This document shows positions 24,601-37,900 of a DNA stretch of 64,000 nt, piece after piece (positions within the stretch are counted from its first letter, which is position 1; the number at the start of each line of letters is the position of its first letter). The DNA lies in assembly GCA_017163975.1 (NCBI GenBank), contig JAFFSR010000244.1, positions 12,339,501 to 12,403,500 on the forward strand, given 5' to 3'. The DNA comes from Anastatus disparis (lineage: Eukaryota > Arthropoda > Insecta > Hymenoptera > Eupelmidae). The translations under genes were made by a program, and so were the position numbers. The notes below the pieces were generated by a model that was not told the origin of the DNA, did not search any database, and worked only from the letters and a program-made list of their open reading frames with translations.

Positions 24601-27600
24601 ATGAAAAGTTACTTAATTATAAAAATATGGGAATTTTAGAAAAAGACTAATATATAAGTTTCTATTTTTTTTATTTTTAAATTCTCGTTCAAACTAGGAT
24701 GAACCATGCAATATACATCAGCAATTATTCGATAAAGAAGAAAAAAAATTTTGAAAAATTTTTATTTTTAATCTTCTGTTTACTTCTCTTATTTTGTATA
24801 TAGTGAAAAAATAATTGCATTAACATCCATCAGAAATAGTAAACGGATTATCTATTTCTTTTATCATAATTCTTCGTAATTCTTTTATTTTTATTTCTTT
24901 TGTGAAAAAGTCAAAGCACGAAAATAGGAATTTATTTGGTATTTCGTAATTAAAGTTCTAAAAGCGCATTGTTTGTAAAAACTACATTATTCTTTTTTTT
25001 TCATTATTTTCGTACTTTGACCGATTGATATATAATTACAGTAGTAGTTCAGTAGGGGGGAGGGGAATAGGAGGAGGGGGAGATGCAGAGTATACAAGTA
25101 TCACACTTTACGTAGTCGAAGCATGACATCGACAGATCCTTTATTTTTTTTTTTTTTTAAATTATAACAAGGGTCTTGATCCAAATTTCACGAAATATTG
25201 TTATTTTTTTATTTTTGAATAAAAATAAATCCTACTTTAGTCTGATTATGTATTAAAATTTGTGTTTATTATCTATCTTTAAAATGGTAACTTTTCTTAT
25301 TAATTATTTTAAATTATTAAAAAAAAATTAATAATTTTATTCTTCAGTGAGCAAAATCTTTGAAAAAAAAGAAAAAACCTATATACAATTTTTTTTAAAT
25401 TATATAAAAATTAATAAAACTCATATCTAGTTTATATACAAATATATACGATAATATACTTTTATAAATGATTATACATTATAATTACATGAAATTACAT
25501 ACGGTTACGCAAAAGAATTGACTTTTGAATAATTAAATAAACTATTCTATGCATTAATAATACTTAATAACAATAACAACAATAAATTATAACATCAGTA
25601 AAAATCGAAATTTAAAAATTTACACAAACATATTTCCGATTGAAATGGATCAAAGCCCCTGAATCGAAATTCATTTATAATTTATATAAGTGATTCCATA
25701 TAAAAAGGTAAAAACTAGAATTAAAAATTATTGTGAAAAAATACTTTGTTTCTTTTTATACATGTTCTTAGCAATGTTCATAAATAAAAAATTTGCAGTT
25801 ATGAAATCATACGTGAACTTTACTTATTTGTTGTAAATTTTTTTTTATTAAAACAGAGTACTTTTTCATTTATATTTTAAATAAAGTATTATGAGAAAAA
25901 CGTGGTATTTTCGGTGATTTTAAAGAAAATTGGAATGTTAAATAACTTCGACTACGACATTCCTTAAAAAAATTTTTCAAGTTTTACATATGTATTATTT
26001 TTTTTATGTAAATTGTACATTTTATGTACTGTCGATTGCATACGACTTCATAAGTCAACGATAGTGGGCGTTTTTCCTCTCCACTTTATTTTCAATTTGT
26101 GAGTATACTGATACAGCGATACTTCTGATTATCGTCCAAATATTTTATTTGATGAGTAAAATTATTTTACTAAAAAAATTTCATTAAAATCTTATTAAGA
26201 AGATTGTACATTATTTATTTATTCGTTTAAAAAAATTTTGATTAAATTTTTGCGACGCATTTTAACTTTTTTTTTCAAAGAAAAAAACCTTACGTCACTA
26301 ATGAATTCAATTCACGTCTTTCTCATCATCCTAGTCAGCGCATGACAGAAATTTGATTTTTGCCATGAGCGTTTAATTAATACTATTAAAAAACTTTCAC
26401 AATCATCGCGATACAATGAAAATTTAACTTTTTTTTTCTTTTCTATCAAAAACAATGAGTAATTAGAAAAAGTTCTGGTTTTATTTTTTCTTATTTTTTC
26501 ATTCATTAAAATTTTCATCATAAAAATTTAAAAACCTACTTAATATTAAAAGATTTTCATATTAAAATGTAAAAAGTATTAAAATTCAATTTACTAAAAA
26601 AAAATTTTACATTATTAAAACTTTACAATAATAAGTGTAAAATAATAAATTTATTCTTTTAAACAAAAAAATTAAAGAACTTTTTCAAATGACTCTTTGT
26701 CATCACATTCGATATAATAAAAGTGGCATCCGGTGGGAATGCAATTCAGCCACATTTTTTTTATGTAATCGCAAACGTATACTTAAATAGTTTTTTTTTT
26801 CGAAGCATTGACCAAAACGGATATCAGACCTTTTCTTTTTACGTGAGGGAGGAGAGATTAGTCACAGGCTGACAGGAGATATCATTTTTTTTTTTTAATT
26901 ATTTTAATTTTTATTTCTTTATATCATTTTCTCAAGTAAATGAGATCATGAAGAAGAAATGAGGGAGAGAGTGGTGGGGGGAAGGGAGGAAATGTGTTAT
27001 TTTTTTTTCATTCTTTTTTTTCCTTGCCTGCTAAATTTCTTATATTCCTATACGTATACGTATATATGTATATTTATGTAGGGTGCATACGTAGTGATTT
27101 AATTTATTCATATAAGTTTTTTTTTATACCATTCATTTGAATTGAAAGTTAAATAATCTTGCTTTCTTTTTATTCGCAATCACTTTTTTATTTTCTTCTG
27201 TTTTCTCTTTTTTTTTCATTTATCGTTTGTCGGTTTTGAAATTTGTTTTATTTCCTTCTATTTACCGTGCCCTTGTTTTTTTTTCCTCTCTCAAGCATGT
27301 TTATTATTATTTTTTTTTTTAATTTAATATCCCAATTGCACAACATCGTTTTCTTTCTTTTTTTTTTGTTTTTCTTTGTGCAACATTTATCATTTTCGCT
27401 CACGCGCGCAAAAAAATTCGTTTTACTTATATAAATCGTATTGAAACATACTTTGTATGAACAAATACGAAAACTACTTATACTCGGTTACGCAATTTTT
27501 TTTTTAACTATACAGGCGCGAATTAACGACGTTTTCGCGCATTTTTCAATTTCACGAAAAAGTCATTTTCATTAATTTTGACGAGGGTTCAGAATTCCTA

Positions 27601-30600
27601 GATTTAAAAAAATTAGCTATACATTAAACGTTTCCTTATTTTTCCAATAAATATTCTTAAAAAATTATTAATAATTCCTATCTACATTTTTGAATACTTA
27701 ATATTTAGATTTTTTTTAATGATGAAAATAAGATAAAACAATTTATGCATTTTTATATTTTTATCAATGCACATTTTGTAATAAAAAATAGTTTTTATAA
27801 CAATAATGAATTTTCAAAGTTTCCTGTAAAAAATATTTATTTTAGTCATCAAATCTAGGAATCCTTAAATTGCTTTATAGATATTGATAGTGGAAGTATG
27901 TATACAGAAAAAGTTTAACTAAATTTAATTAATAAGAATTAAACTTTTTTACAAATGAATTTTTTTTTTAAATAAATAATTTTTTAATTTTTATAAAAAT
28001 GTTGATTGTAATTCATTAAAATTCTTTTAAGATAAATTTTACTAAAATATATTAAAAGTCATTTTAATTCTTTTGATAATAAAGATTGATAATAGAGATT
28101 CGCGTGATTAATTATTAAAAAAATCAAACTCAATAATTTATATGATAAATCAAATATTTGCCTAATACAATATATGTGTTTAAAAAATTATACATTCAAT
28201 CATTTATCGTGCACCTCGATAAAATATTATCATTATCCGTATTTTCATTTTCAAAGCTCATGTAAAAAAGTAGTTTCATTATCAAAATAAAACTAGCTAG
28301 AATTCTATGGCTTTGATAAATTTAGTTCGAGTCTAATTTTCATACTTTGAATACATTAAGTGAATCTGTTTGTAATGTTTTAATTAAGAAAATTATGAGA
28401 AATTTAAACTATCCCAAAGAAATCATACTTTTATTATAAGAAAAGTTTTGTTGAATGGTTAACTATTGTAAATTTTTAGTAATATTTTATCAGATTTAAT
28501 TATAATAAATTATGTATTGTTCAATAAATGAAATTAAACGTATTTTCAAGTACACGCAATGTCATGTATGAAATAGAAAAATTTTGCATCGTGAAATACT
28601 TAGTTTTTATTTTTATCAGTTTTCATGTTTTATTTTTGTAGATCATAGATCACATAAATAAACTAAATTTTAATTTTTACATGAAATAATATTGAAAAAT
28701 GCTATATCTTTAAATGTATATGCTTTTTTGTCTTAATAAACTTCATAAATAAAGTCACTCTTATTTCAAAATCATAACTAAAAGCAAATACTCAAAATTA
28801 AATATAGAATTTTCATCAGCTTTATCATACTTTTCTGAAACTTTTAATCTGCGAGGCAATTTTAGTTAACTAGGTGTAAGGGTTATAAAAATTATCTGGA
28901 GATATGTCATTCAGTAAGTGCAAAATCTTTGTAGAATCTGTATTATTTTGTAGAATACGTGGAAAAATAAATCATGTCAAAAAAGTTTAGTGATATATCA
29001 CATGTATTTCTGTAAATATTTATATTTATATCTAGCAAATTTTATCTTCTAGTAAAAACTAGGGACACATAACAAATTACAGTTTCGTCAAAATAAAATG
29101 TACAATTTTTTCATATTGATGATTGCTTTTCTCTTCGATATCGATAAAAATTCATATATTAATTTATTCTAAAAAAAAAAAATCCTTAATAATTAAATTC
29201 AGTCAAACTTAGCTAATTCATCATCGCTTCTTACTCTTTTTTTACTTCTGTTTTCGGACTCATTAACATATTTTCTCAAATTTCGCACCGTAACCTATTA
29301 AAAAATCTGTTTATATATAGTTCCACTATATATATAATACATATATAAAAAAGTCATCGAATTCATGCGCCTAAAAAACCGTGTGGCCATGTACAATATA
29401 ATATCGTAACATAGAAATAAAAAGGTTTTTTCTTTTTTTCTCTTTGGATTTAAATCCGATATACACAATTCACTCAACGAAAAAAGAAAAAAAAAAAGAA
29501 GATTGCATTATCTAATTGATATCTTCTTCGCCATTTCACTAACGAATATTATTATTAATTTTTTTTTTCTTTATCTACAATTGGTTTTGCAATTCATATA
29601 TGTATACATCGCACACATTCTTCCTTGCATTTTGGTAAATTGTCGCTTTGCGACTACGTTTTTTTAATTATTACTATTATCATTATAATATATATCTCTT
29701 TCATACAACGTTACGCATGTACACTCGTGTGCAAACGATAAAAAAAAATTTAACAAAAAAAAATATATGTATTTATATATATTTATATATATAGATATAT
29801 ATATAATAAGTTGACGTAAACAAAGAATAAAACGACCTACTATATAATAATGAATGCTTCGCGCGCTCATTCTTGCTCTCTTAAATATACATATCGTTTC
29901 ATATACGCAATATACATGAGAATGGGGCTCCTCTAAAATGTGTTTATTTTATTTATTTCTTTTTTTTTTTATTTTGTATTTCCTTTAATATACATCGTTG
30001 TTTTATTCTTAATTGCTTGATTAAAGATATGGATCGATGAATATCGTATTCTAAGCCACGTGAAATTTTTTCTTTTCTAATCTCACTTCTTTATTTTTTT
30101 GTTTGGCTTGATACGATCGACGCAACAAAATAAAAAATGTGCGCCGCAGTCTCTATCTATTTCTCTTCCCTTCTTATATATTTTTTTTTTATTTTTATTT
30201 TCCGCTTTATATTTAAAGAAAATGACGAGTATTAACTTCGTCATCGGTTTGCGATATAACAGATATGGCGAATAAAATTCCAAGGAAAGCTGAGAGGGAT
30301 ATATCCTCTTTATTCTTTTTTTTCTTTTAGTATTTTCGATTCCTTCTTCAGTTTCTTCTTCATATTTGGATAGTTCAGAGCCATTATTTTTTCCTTTTTA
30401 TTAGTTCTTTATCTTGGTCTTGATTTTTGTTTTTCAACGGAACGAAAATATTTTGTTTCTTTCCTTGCGAATTAATTTTTAAAAAAAGCGTGTCCTTGTA
30501 GTCAGGAAAATGCCAATTCTCATTCATACACTGAAGAGCAGAACTGAAAAAATAAAAGATTACATTATGATTATTTCTATGTATGTATATATTTTTTTTA

Positions 30601-31699
30601 TTTTAAAGTTGAAATACCAAATCATCACATAAAAAGCTATAATTTTCATAAATAATATTATATCATTACAATATAATCATCATAATAACGATGGATCATT
30701 TTTTTATAAAAAAATTAACTGTCGAAGTAGAAAAACCCTTATTTGATCAGACTTATGAAAATATTTTAGAATTTCCTTGCATTTTAAGATTTAATTAAAT
30801 ATTTATACAATTAACGAAATTATTTATTCTATTTTATGTACAATTTAACAAATTTTAGCTAATGAAATTTCAACTGAATTAAATCTTAAAAATTACTTAT
30901 ATTTTAACCATTCATATTGGAATATTAAAATAAAAATTATTTATACTTTTTATACTTTTTAATTTTAAAATGGTTTCCAAAAAAATCAATTTCAAATATC
31001 AAAAGTCAATAATATAATTGATTAAAATTTTATGTAAATAAAAATTTAATTATATTATTTAAAAAAATAATTAATTCAAATATATTAATTTGTTTCATCA
31101 TTGCTATAATATTTTCCCTGCAATTTTAATATTCCCTCTTACATATCAACCGAGGCGCCTACCCGCCCATAAATTTAGTTTAAATAAACAAAATAACGAT
31201 AAATACACCTACTTAAAATATTATTGTTATCGTTTTAATTGTCTTTGATTAAAGCATATTTTATTTATTAATACAATTTATACTTTCATTTCATTATTTA
31301 ACTCAAATTTTCATCTTTCCCTCATCACTCTTCAAACACATAATCACTTTAAAACTCTTTTTTTATAATATCTAATTCTTTGCTCTTTTTTAAACAGTAA
31401 TACGGTTATATATACCTTTTCGGTCACGACGTTAGTTAGGTCGCCTTCGCACAGACGCCGCTTTAACATCCGCCATTCTTAGTAAATATTTCGCAACCTC
31501 CAAATAAAATTGGGCATAATTGAAAATTGGCTTTTTGTTGTGAAATTTCTACCAGGGCATTTACTTTTTTATTGACTTTTGAGTCCATCACCTTAATACA
31601 TCAATGAAAAAATAATTATTAAAATATTACCTTTGTAATTATTTTCTAATCTTGCCCAAATTGAGCAATTATTGAATTTGTAATGTATTTAAAAGGCGA
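21676..31699. other. Gene-poor 10 kb between SAP18 and FoxP
   Basis: I find no supported gene here. The left end holds the SAP18 3' UTR, and the right end should hold a long FoxP 3' UTR on the minus strand. The content is A/T-rich with many T-runs. Exceptions are a fold-back element (23452-23699), G-rich purine runs near 25055-25083 and 26959-26992, and pyrimidine-rich stretches near 27180-27430. The short frames seen (for example 26312-26521, 27243-27434 and 30083-30283) are low-complexity and not convincing. Confidence 0.5.
23452..23699. mobile_element. MITE-like element with AATAGTACATT inverted ends
   Basis: This 248 bp element begins AATAGTACATTTCGTAAC and ends with the reverse complement of AATAGTACATTATGCAAT, so the terminal repeats share at least the first 11 bases. 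Inside is a G/C-rich GGCTCGAGCCGAAGGCGAGG patch. There is no coding capacity. The ends match the motif at 15078 and 54726, so these are probably members of one non-autonomous family. Confidence 0.55.
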
Positions 31700-31955
31700 C
31701 TACGCGTCGCAATGGTCCTCGGGTGCGAGTATATCGGGTGCCATTGATAAATCTTCAGCCATATCTTCATCGGCACCCGAATCATGACCCGCTTGACTTT
31801 CGGGATAATCCCTATCATCGTTACATGCTTCTTCTTCCGTATCTTGTTCCGCTGGTGCTTCCATTAATTCACGTTTTATAAGCCTCGAAAGTTTTCCACC
31901 TTCTGGGCTTTGACCTTCTTGCTTTATATGCATACCTGGGTCATCCAGTGGCGAA
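31700..31955 (-). CDS. FoxP: FoxP last exon, acidic C-terminus
   Basis: This exon encodes 84 residues (first base completes a codon) and a TGA stop. It opens [20 protein letters not shown], contains a KREL patch, then a long Asp/Glu-rich stretch, and ends APEDHCDA. The IKQEG segment is a plausible SUMO-type site (psi-K-x-E), as found in vertebrate FoxP C-termini; that function is inference. The acceptor is TTTTTACAG. Confidence 0.85.
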
Positions 31956-34900
31956 CTGTAAAAATACACATTTTTTTGCCTTCTTCATGATTATTCTTAC
32001 TTTATTTGTTAGATTAACACCTTCAAAAATTTTAAATACAAAGCCTTATATTCTTTATTTTATTTTTTTGTGAATCCAACATTTTTATATATTCTTCAAT
32101 GTTAAACCATTTTATTTAACGATTTACTTGCAATTTTAGAGGAGTGTTATGTGAGTTTTTAAATGTTGTTAAAAAATAAATTCGATAACAATAGATTTCA
32201 AATCTCAAGCTTTTTTACATATACATTTTAAATGTATCTATTGACAATTTCATACATTTTTTTAAGGTTTCAAAATAGTGCATAATTCAAAAAATGTCTT
32301 TTTCTTGATCGATTATTATATTTTTATATCACATTGTTGTATGAAAAATTATTTTTAGCCTTACTCTAATGTTTTGTACTAAAAAAGGATTTTAAATTAT
32401 TATATACAAAATTTTATAAAATAAATACTGAATCTTTCTTTTACAAATAATTATGATTATTTTTTTTATTTAACGTCGCTTTATTTATGCTATCATTGCA
32501 ATGCCAATGAGCGACGGAGATCATCAGTGTGTTTGTGAACAAAGCACATGTAACGTACAGCGGTGCTTGTATCAATGCTGCCGAGAGCGGGATTCGAACT
32601 CGGAACCTCGAGATTACGAATCCATCGCTCTACCGACTGAGCTACTGACGACCTCTCTAATGCATAATTTACATTACCTTTACTTTTTTCTTATAAAGAT
32701 CCACTATTTTAAATTTAGGAAAATAATAAATATAGAAGAATGAACAACTTTAAAAATTTAAAAATTTATGCACTTTTACAATGTTTATCGAACGTTATAC
32801 GAAAATATTTATAGAATATAAGAAACCGATATTTGAAAAAAGAAATGACATCGTTGACTATCCATAAAAGGAGAAACAAAGAAAAATCAAATATTCAATA
32901 TACAAAATTGGATTTACTATTTTTATTTTTTAATATAAAAACCAATATTAACTTATTTATTAAAAACAAAATTGTTTATTCATATTTGTAATTAAATTTT
33001 TATACTCGTTCTTTTAAGATTTTGAATTGTTATGATTGTTATAAAATTTGAAATTATGTTAAGAGAAATTAAAAATATTTAAAATGCAATTTTCCACAAA
33101 TTAATTCAATTTTTTATTCATTCTTTGTCTTTTAAAAATATTGTATTGTGTATATAGAAATTATCAAATAATAAACTAAAAATATTTACTAATAAAATAT
33201 AAATTTAAAAGATATGCTATTTTTTTAAATTAAAAAAAATCAATAGATATATTTTTACAAATTGAATAAATGAATTGTTTTGAATTTTTCTATTAAATAA
33301 ATAACTTACATTAGATCATTGTGAGATAGCGTGTGCTCTTTATCGGGACTTGTTGCTGTCGATGTGCACATGGAATTGTTGAGAAATCCCATGTTTGACT
33401 CGCCGAGAGCTGCCTGGAAATACTCAAAAACGTAACCAGATCGTTAGTTACAATTTCAACTTTTTCAAAATCATGGATAAAAAATTATAAATCATTTTTA
33501 TCGTTATTTATAGCTGAAAAAAGTATTTTTTTTTAAATTTGTTATAGAGAATTTTCGTATGAAATTTACAATAAAATTCCGCATAAAAATTACAGTAAAG
33601 CTTTTTTTTAATCATTGGAATGATATTGCATGAAATTTACAGAGAATCACTGCGAAAATTACTGCCATTATGGCAAAAATTATTGGACAAATATTAAATT
33701 TTACCCATATCTTTAATAATATTTAGGGCGCTTATCGATGAAATAACTTAAGAGTTTATAATGTCTTGCGATTGTAGTGACGATCATCGTATTTTTTATA
33801 GGAAAATTCTCTCTGTATATGAGAAACATAAGACCCAATAGTTTGTGATTAAATAAAGAAAATAAAGAGGTCGATGAAAGATTCTGACCTGATTTTAAAC
33901 TTATTTATTTAGTTCATTCTTATTTATTACAAAATTAATCTTGTGAATTACTGTTGAATGACTGTTATTGATGAATACTGTTTGTGATGTTACTTAATTA
34001 ACAGTAAGATAAGACCGTCATAAATAATATCGTAGTAGTTATTTGATAATTTGACAAATAATATCGTAAGAAAAATAAAAAAATACCTAAAATATAACGT
34101 TAAACACAATTCGCGAAACAGTTTATAAATACTTGAAATATTTAGATTTTTTGATGATTATGAAATTTTTTTTTAATGATTCAATAGAATATATAACGTG
34201 TTTAAGTTACTATAAATGTGAAAATTTTATTAAAAATGTTTTTTTAATGTGAAAATATTAAAAATAAATAAATATATATTGTGATGAATCATATAATAAA
34301 ACTCCAGATTCTTTGTGTAAAAATTATTATAATTGTATTGATCATAACCATAATTTTATAATGGAAAAAAATTCCATAATATATTGTACAATTTGCTAGT
34401 ACGATAGTACGTCTCAAAATTATTACAGAATTAAATTTATATTTACTGCATAATTTTTCTCAGTGCAGTTTTTAAAATTGGTTTATTTCCGAAAAAATAA
34501 TTATTATCTGATAAGTTAGATAAAATAGTTACCTGGAGGTTCGCATTTAAAGCATCACCGTACATAGTCGGACTGTGCGTAAGCGTTGGGCTTTTCGAAG
34601 GTACACCCCTGAATTATGTAAAAGAACAGAAAAGAAAAAGATAATTATCAGTTAAATTCTTAGCCACAGATCTCGAATTAAGTTTTTTTAGTGTTTAAAA
34701 TCCTGCAAAAAGTGTACAAGTGGATGTGTATGTGTTCATTTGAAATTATTAATAAAATTATGTTTATTTTTATAGTGTTACAAAATGTATATATTTAAAT
34801 TTAAATATATAATTAAATATATTATTAAAAAATTTTGGATATTATTTATATAAAGAATATATATCATAAGTATAGTTAAAAAAGGGGTAGAAAAAGAGTA

Positions 34901-37900
34901 CAAGTATATAAAAAACATGAAAAAAGCGACGTGTTTTACGCTATTCTACGTTAGTAATATATATAATAATGAAATATATAAAAGAGATATAAGAAAGTGA
35001 GATGAAATACAGGTTAGAAATAGTATAAAGGTAAAGATAGATAGAGAAATTCATATATATAAACATGAAAGATGAAAATAGATAAAAGATAGTGAGAAAA
35101 AGAGAGAGAGAGAAAGAGAAAAAACGTCATAATAAAGTGAACTATTTAGTTAAATATAAAAAAGAGTGACTATAATAAAGTAAAAAGATATTAAAATATT
35201 GAAAAAAGATATACGAAAAAAGTCATATAAAAATATCTTCGAAATGTTGTTATTTTTTACCTATTCCACCTTTTTGTATCCATTTAGTGGTTCAGCAGCG
35301 ACAGATTGAGTAGAAAAAAGTTATAAAAAGTTGGAAATTGGAAAGATTAATACTCTACTGCTTCAAGTTTATAAAATTTAAAATCAATTTTGAATAAGTT
35401 ATTAAAAATAAAAATGAAATCATCATGATTTAATTATATAAACATAATAGTGCTTTTCTTTATGTTTAAAATTTACTTGGAAAACGTTATTTACTTTTGA
35501 ATGATCATAATATTTATTATATATATATATTGCATGCCTAATTTGAATGAAATTTTAATTATTTAATCAAATGATTTAGAATAAAAATAAATAAATTATA
35601 TTAATATTTAATGCTAAATGACTATATCAAATTTTTTTTAAAAGAAATAAATTTAAAAATCCTATTTAATTATGAAACTTGAAACAAGTTAATAGTTTAT
35701 AAATGGTTCTGGATTACCTGGAATAATTATAATTGATGATATATCCTGATGGAAAATTAAAAATTTTTTTTTATTTCTAATGACCGAGCATATGTTGGAT
35801 ACTTTCGTCAAAAAAAAATTTTATTGACTAAGTATTGTTAAGCGTTCTTACAAACAAATAATTTATGTTAATAAGAATAAAAACAGACAATGATTGTTTG
35901 TAAGATACGCTATAAAAAAAATAATCACAGGCAAGGAATAAAATATTTCCCTGAGACCATTTATTAAACCAATAAAATAGAGTAATTTAGATAGAAAAGC
36001 TAAAAGAGTAAGTAAGATTAATTGAAAAAAGGTAGAAAAAAGATAGATAAAATGTAAGTTTAAAAAGATAATTAAAAAATGTAGTAAGTTAAAAGTTGAT
36101 TGAAATAATTCTAAAACTACATATAATAATAATAAATACAGAAAAATCGTTGAGTAAAATTATAAATAATTGTTTAAAGTTAACACCTGATATATCATTA
36201 AAAATATACCATAAAAGTATACATCATAAGAATCGTTTATATATATATCATATTATTGGATAACGAATTGTAACCATTATTGGATCTATAATTTAATGAT
36301 ACCTGAAATGACGATGACGAAGAATAGGGGCATCCTTTTGCGTCGAATCCCATTCACAGTTGCGCCAAGATTTTTTGAATACACACACACGTACACAGAT
36401 AGCTTATAAAGCCCCGGCATGCGATAGCTAGGTGGATATTGCGTTTCAATGCATGCATTCACACTCACTCAAATAATAAGGTCAAAAAAAAAGAAAGAGA
36501 AAGAAATTAATTTGTTAAGAATTTATATTAAATCTTTATATGAATTCTAAATAGCAACTTATTTATTTGTCTTTAATTGTTCTTGAAGGTTTTAATTTAA
36601 AATCATAAAAAAACATATTTATTTTAATTGAGTATTTTTAATCATTTGTCAATTGTTTTAAACAAGCAACTAAAAATATCTGAAGATAATAACGTACGCT
36701 TTTATTTATTTTTATAAATATTCAACTTAATGAATTATATAAAATATCATAGCAACTAATTTATCAACGTTTCATATATTTTTCGTAAAAGTTTTAATAT
36801 GTAAAACAAATATATTATTTACAAGAAAATTAGTATTAAAATTGCTTTGAACTGGACAAGATTGGTTAATACAAAAATTTAATTCATAAGTCACTCTACT
36901 GAGGCTCATATTCATATAAAATGAAGTCAAAGTTATATATTTTAATTTTAAAAAAATATAGTAAAAGTGTTCCAGATCATTTGCATAATTCTTATAAAAT
37001 AAAGGCGATTGATCATAATAAAAAGTAATAAACAATCTTTACGATAAATGGTATATAGAAAATAAAATAATATTTTAGTCTTCTGAGCTCAGTTGAAAAT
37101 TTTAAAATTTTTTTGATTGAAAGTTAGTTTTATCAATAAAACATATTTTTTATTTAGATTTGGAGACTACAAAAACTTTTTTATGAACAATTTTTTTTAA
37201 AGATATTTTCTTCAATTTTAAAATGATTTTCGAAGTATGAATTTTTGTAAAAATTATTCGTTTAAAGCTTATAAAAGCTCTCTATATCATTTACTAATAG
37301 CTTAATATTCAAGGTTATTATTAGATTAAAAGAAGTTTTTGAAAAAAATGTTTCTTTATTCTTTCATATTTTTCCACGGATTTTAATCTATGATTAAAAT
37401 TTGAATGCTTCGCTTAAGAAAAATCATTTGGGGTTGGAAAACTCACATTTCATGAAAGTCATAAGATTATTTTTGATTTGTTAAAAAACTGATTATTTCT
37501 ATTTGAAATGGACTGAATAAGTGATCTAAAACCCTCTGTATAAAAAAACTAGAGCCTCAGTATAATATTAAAATGACATAAAATATAAATTATTATAAGA
37601 ATTCACTTACACTCGCACAAGCACTACAAGACAAACTCAGCAATCATGCTAATAAAGCAATTGAAGCATACTCTATCGAAGGATTACAGAGGAAAGTAAA
37701 CTAAATTTTGAGGATTTACTATCTTTTTTTAACATGCAAGCGACTAACATGAGTATGAAGAAATAAGAAGCAGAAGCTGAAATTAATAGATCAAACAATA
37801 CAAGCAACTCGCAACGATTGTCCGATCGTTCAATGGACGGATTTTCGAATTATTCTCTTGTCAGAGAATTTAACACGATCGTGCAGGCTTTTCAGGAATT

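Noticed and set aside
32570..32653. tRNA-Thr gene (also at 56298, 59307 and 62866)
   Set aside because: The anticodon and acceptor stems do not pair well and each copy is joined to the same body and A-rich tail of about 120 bp, so these are SINE heads rather than functional tRNA genes.
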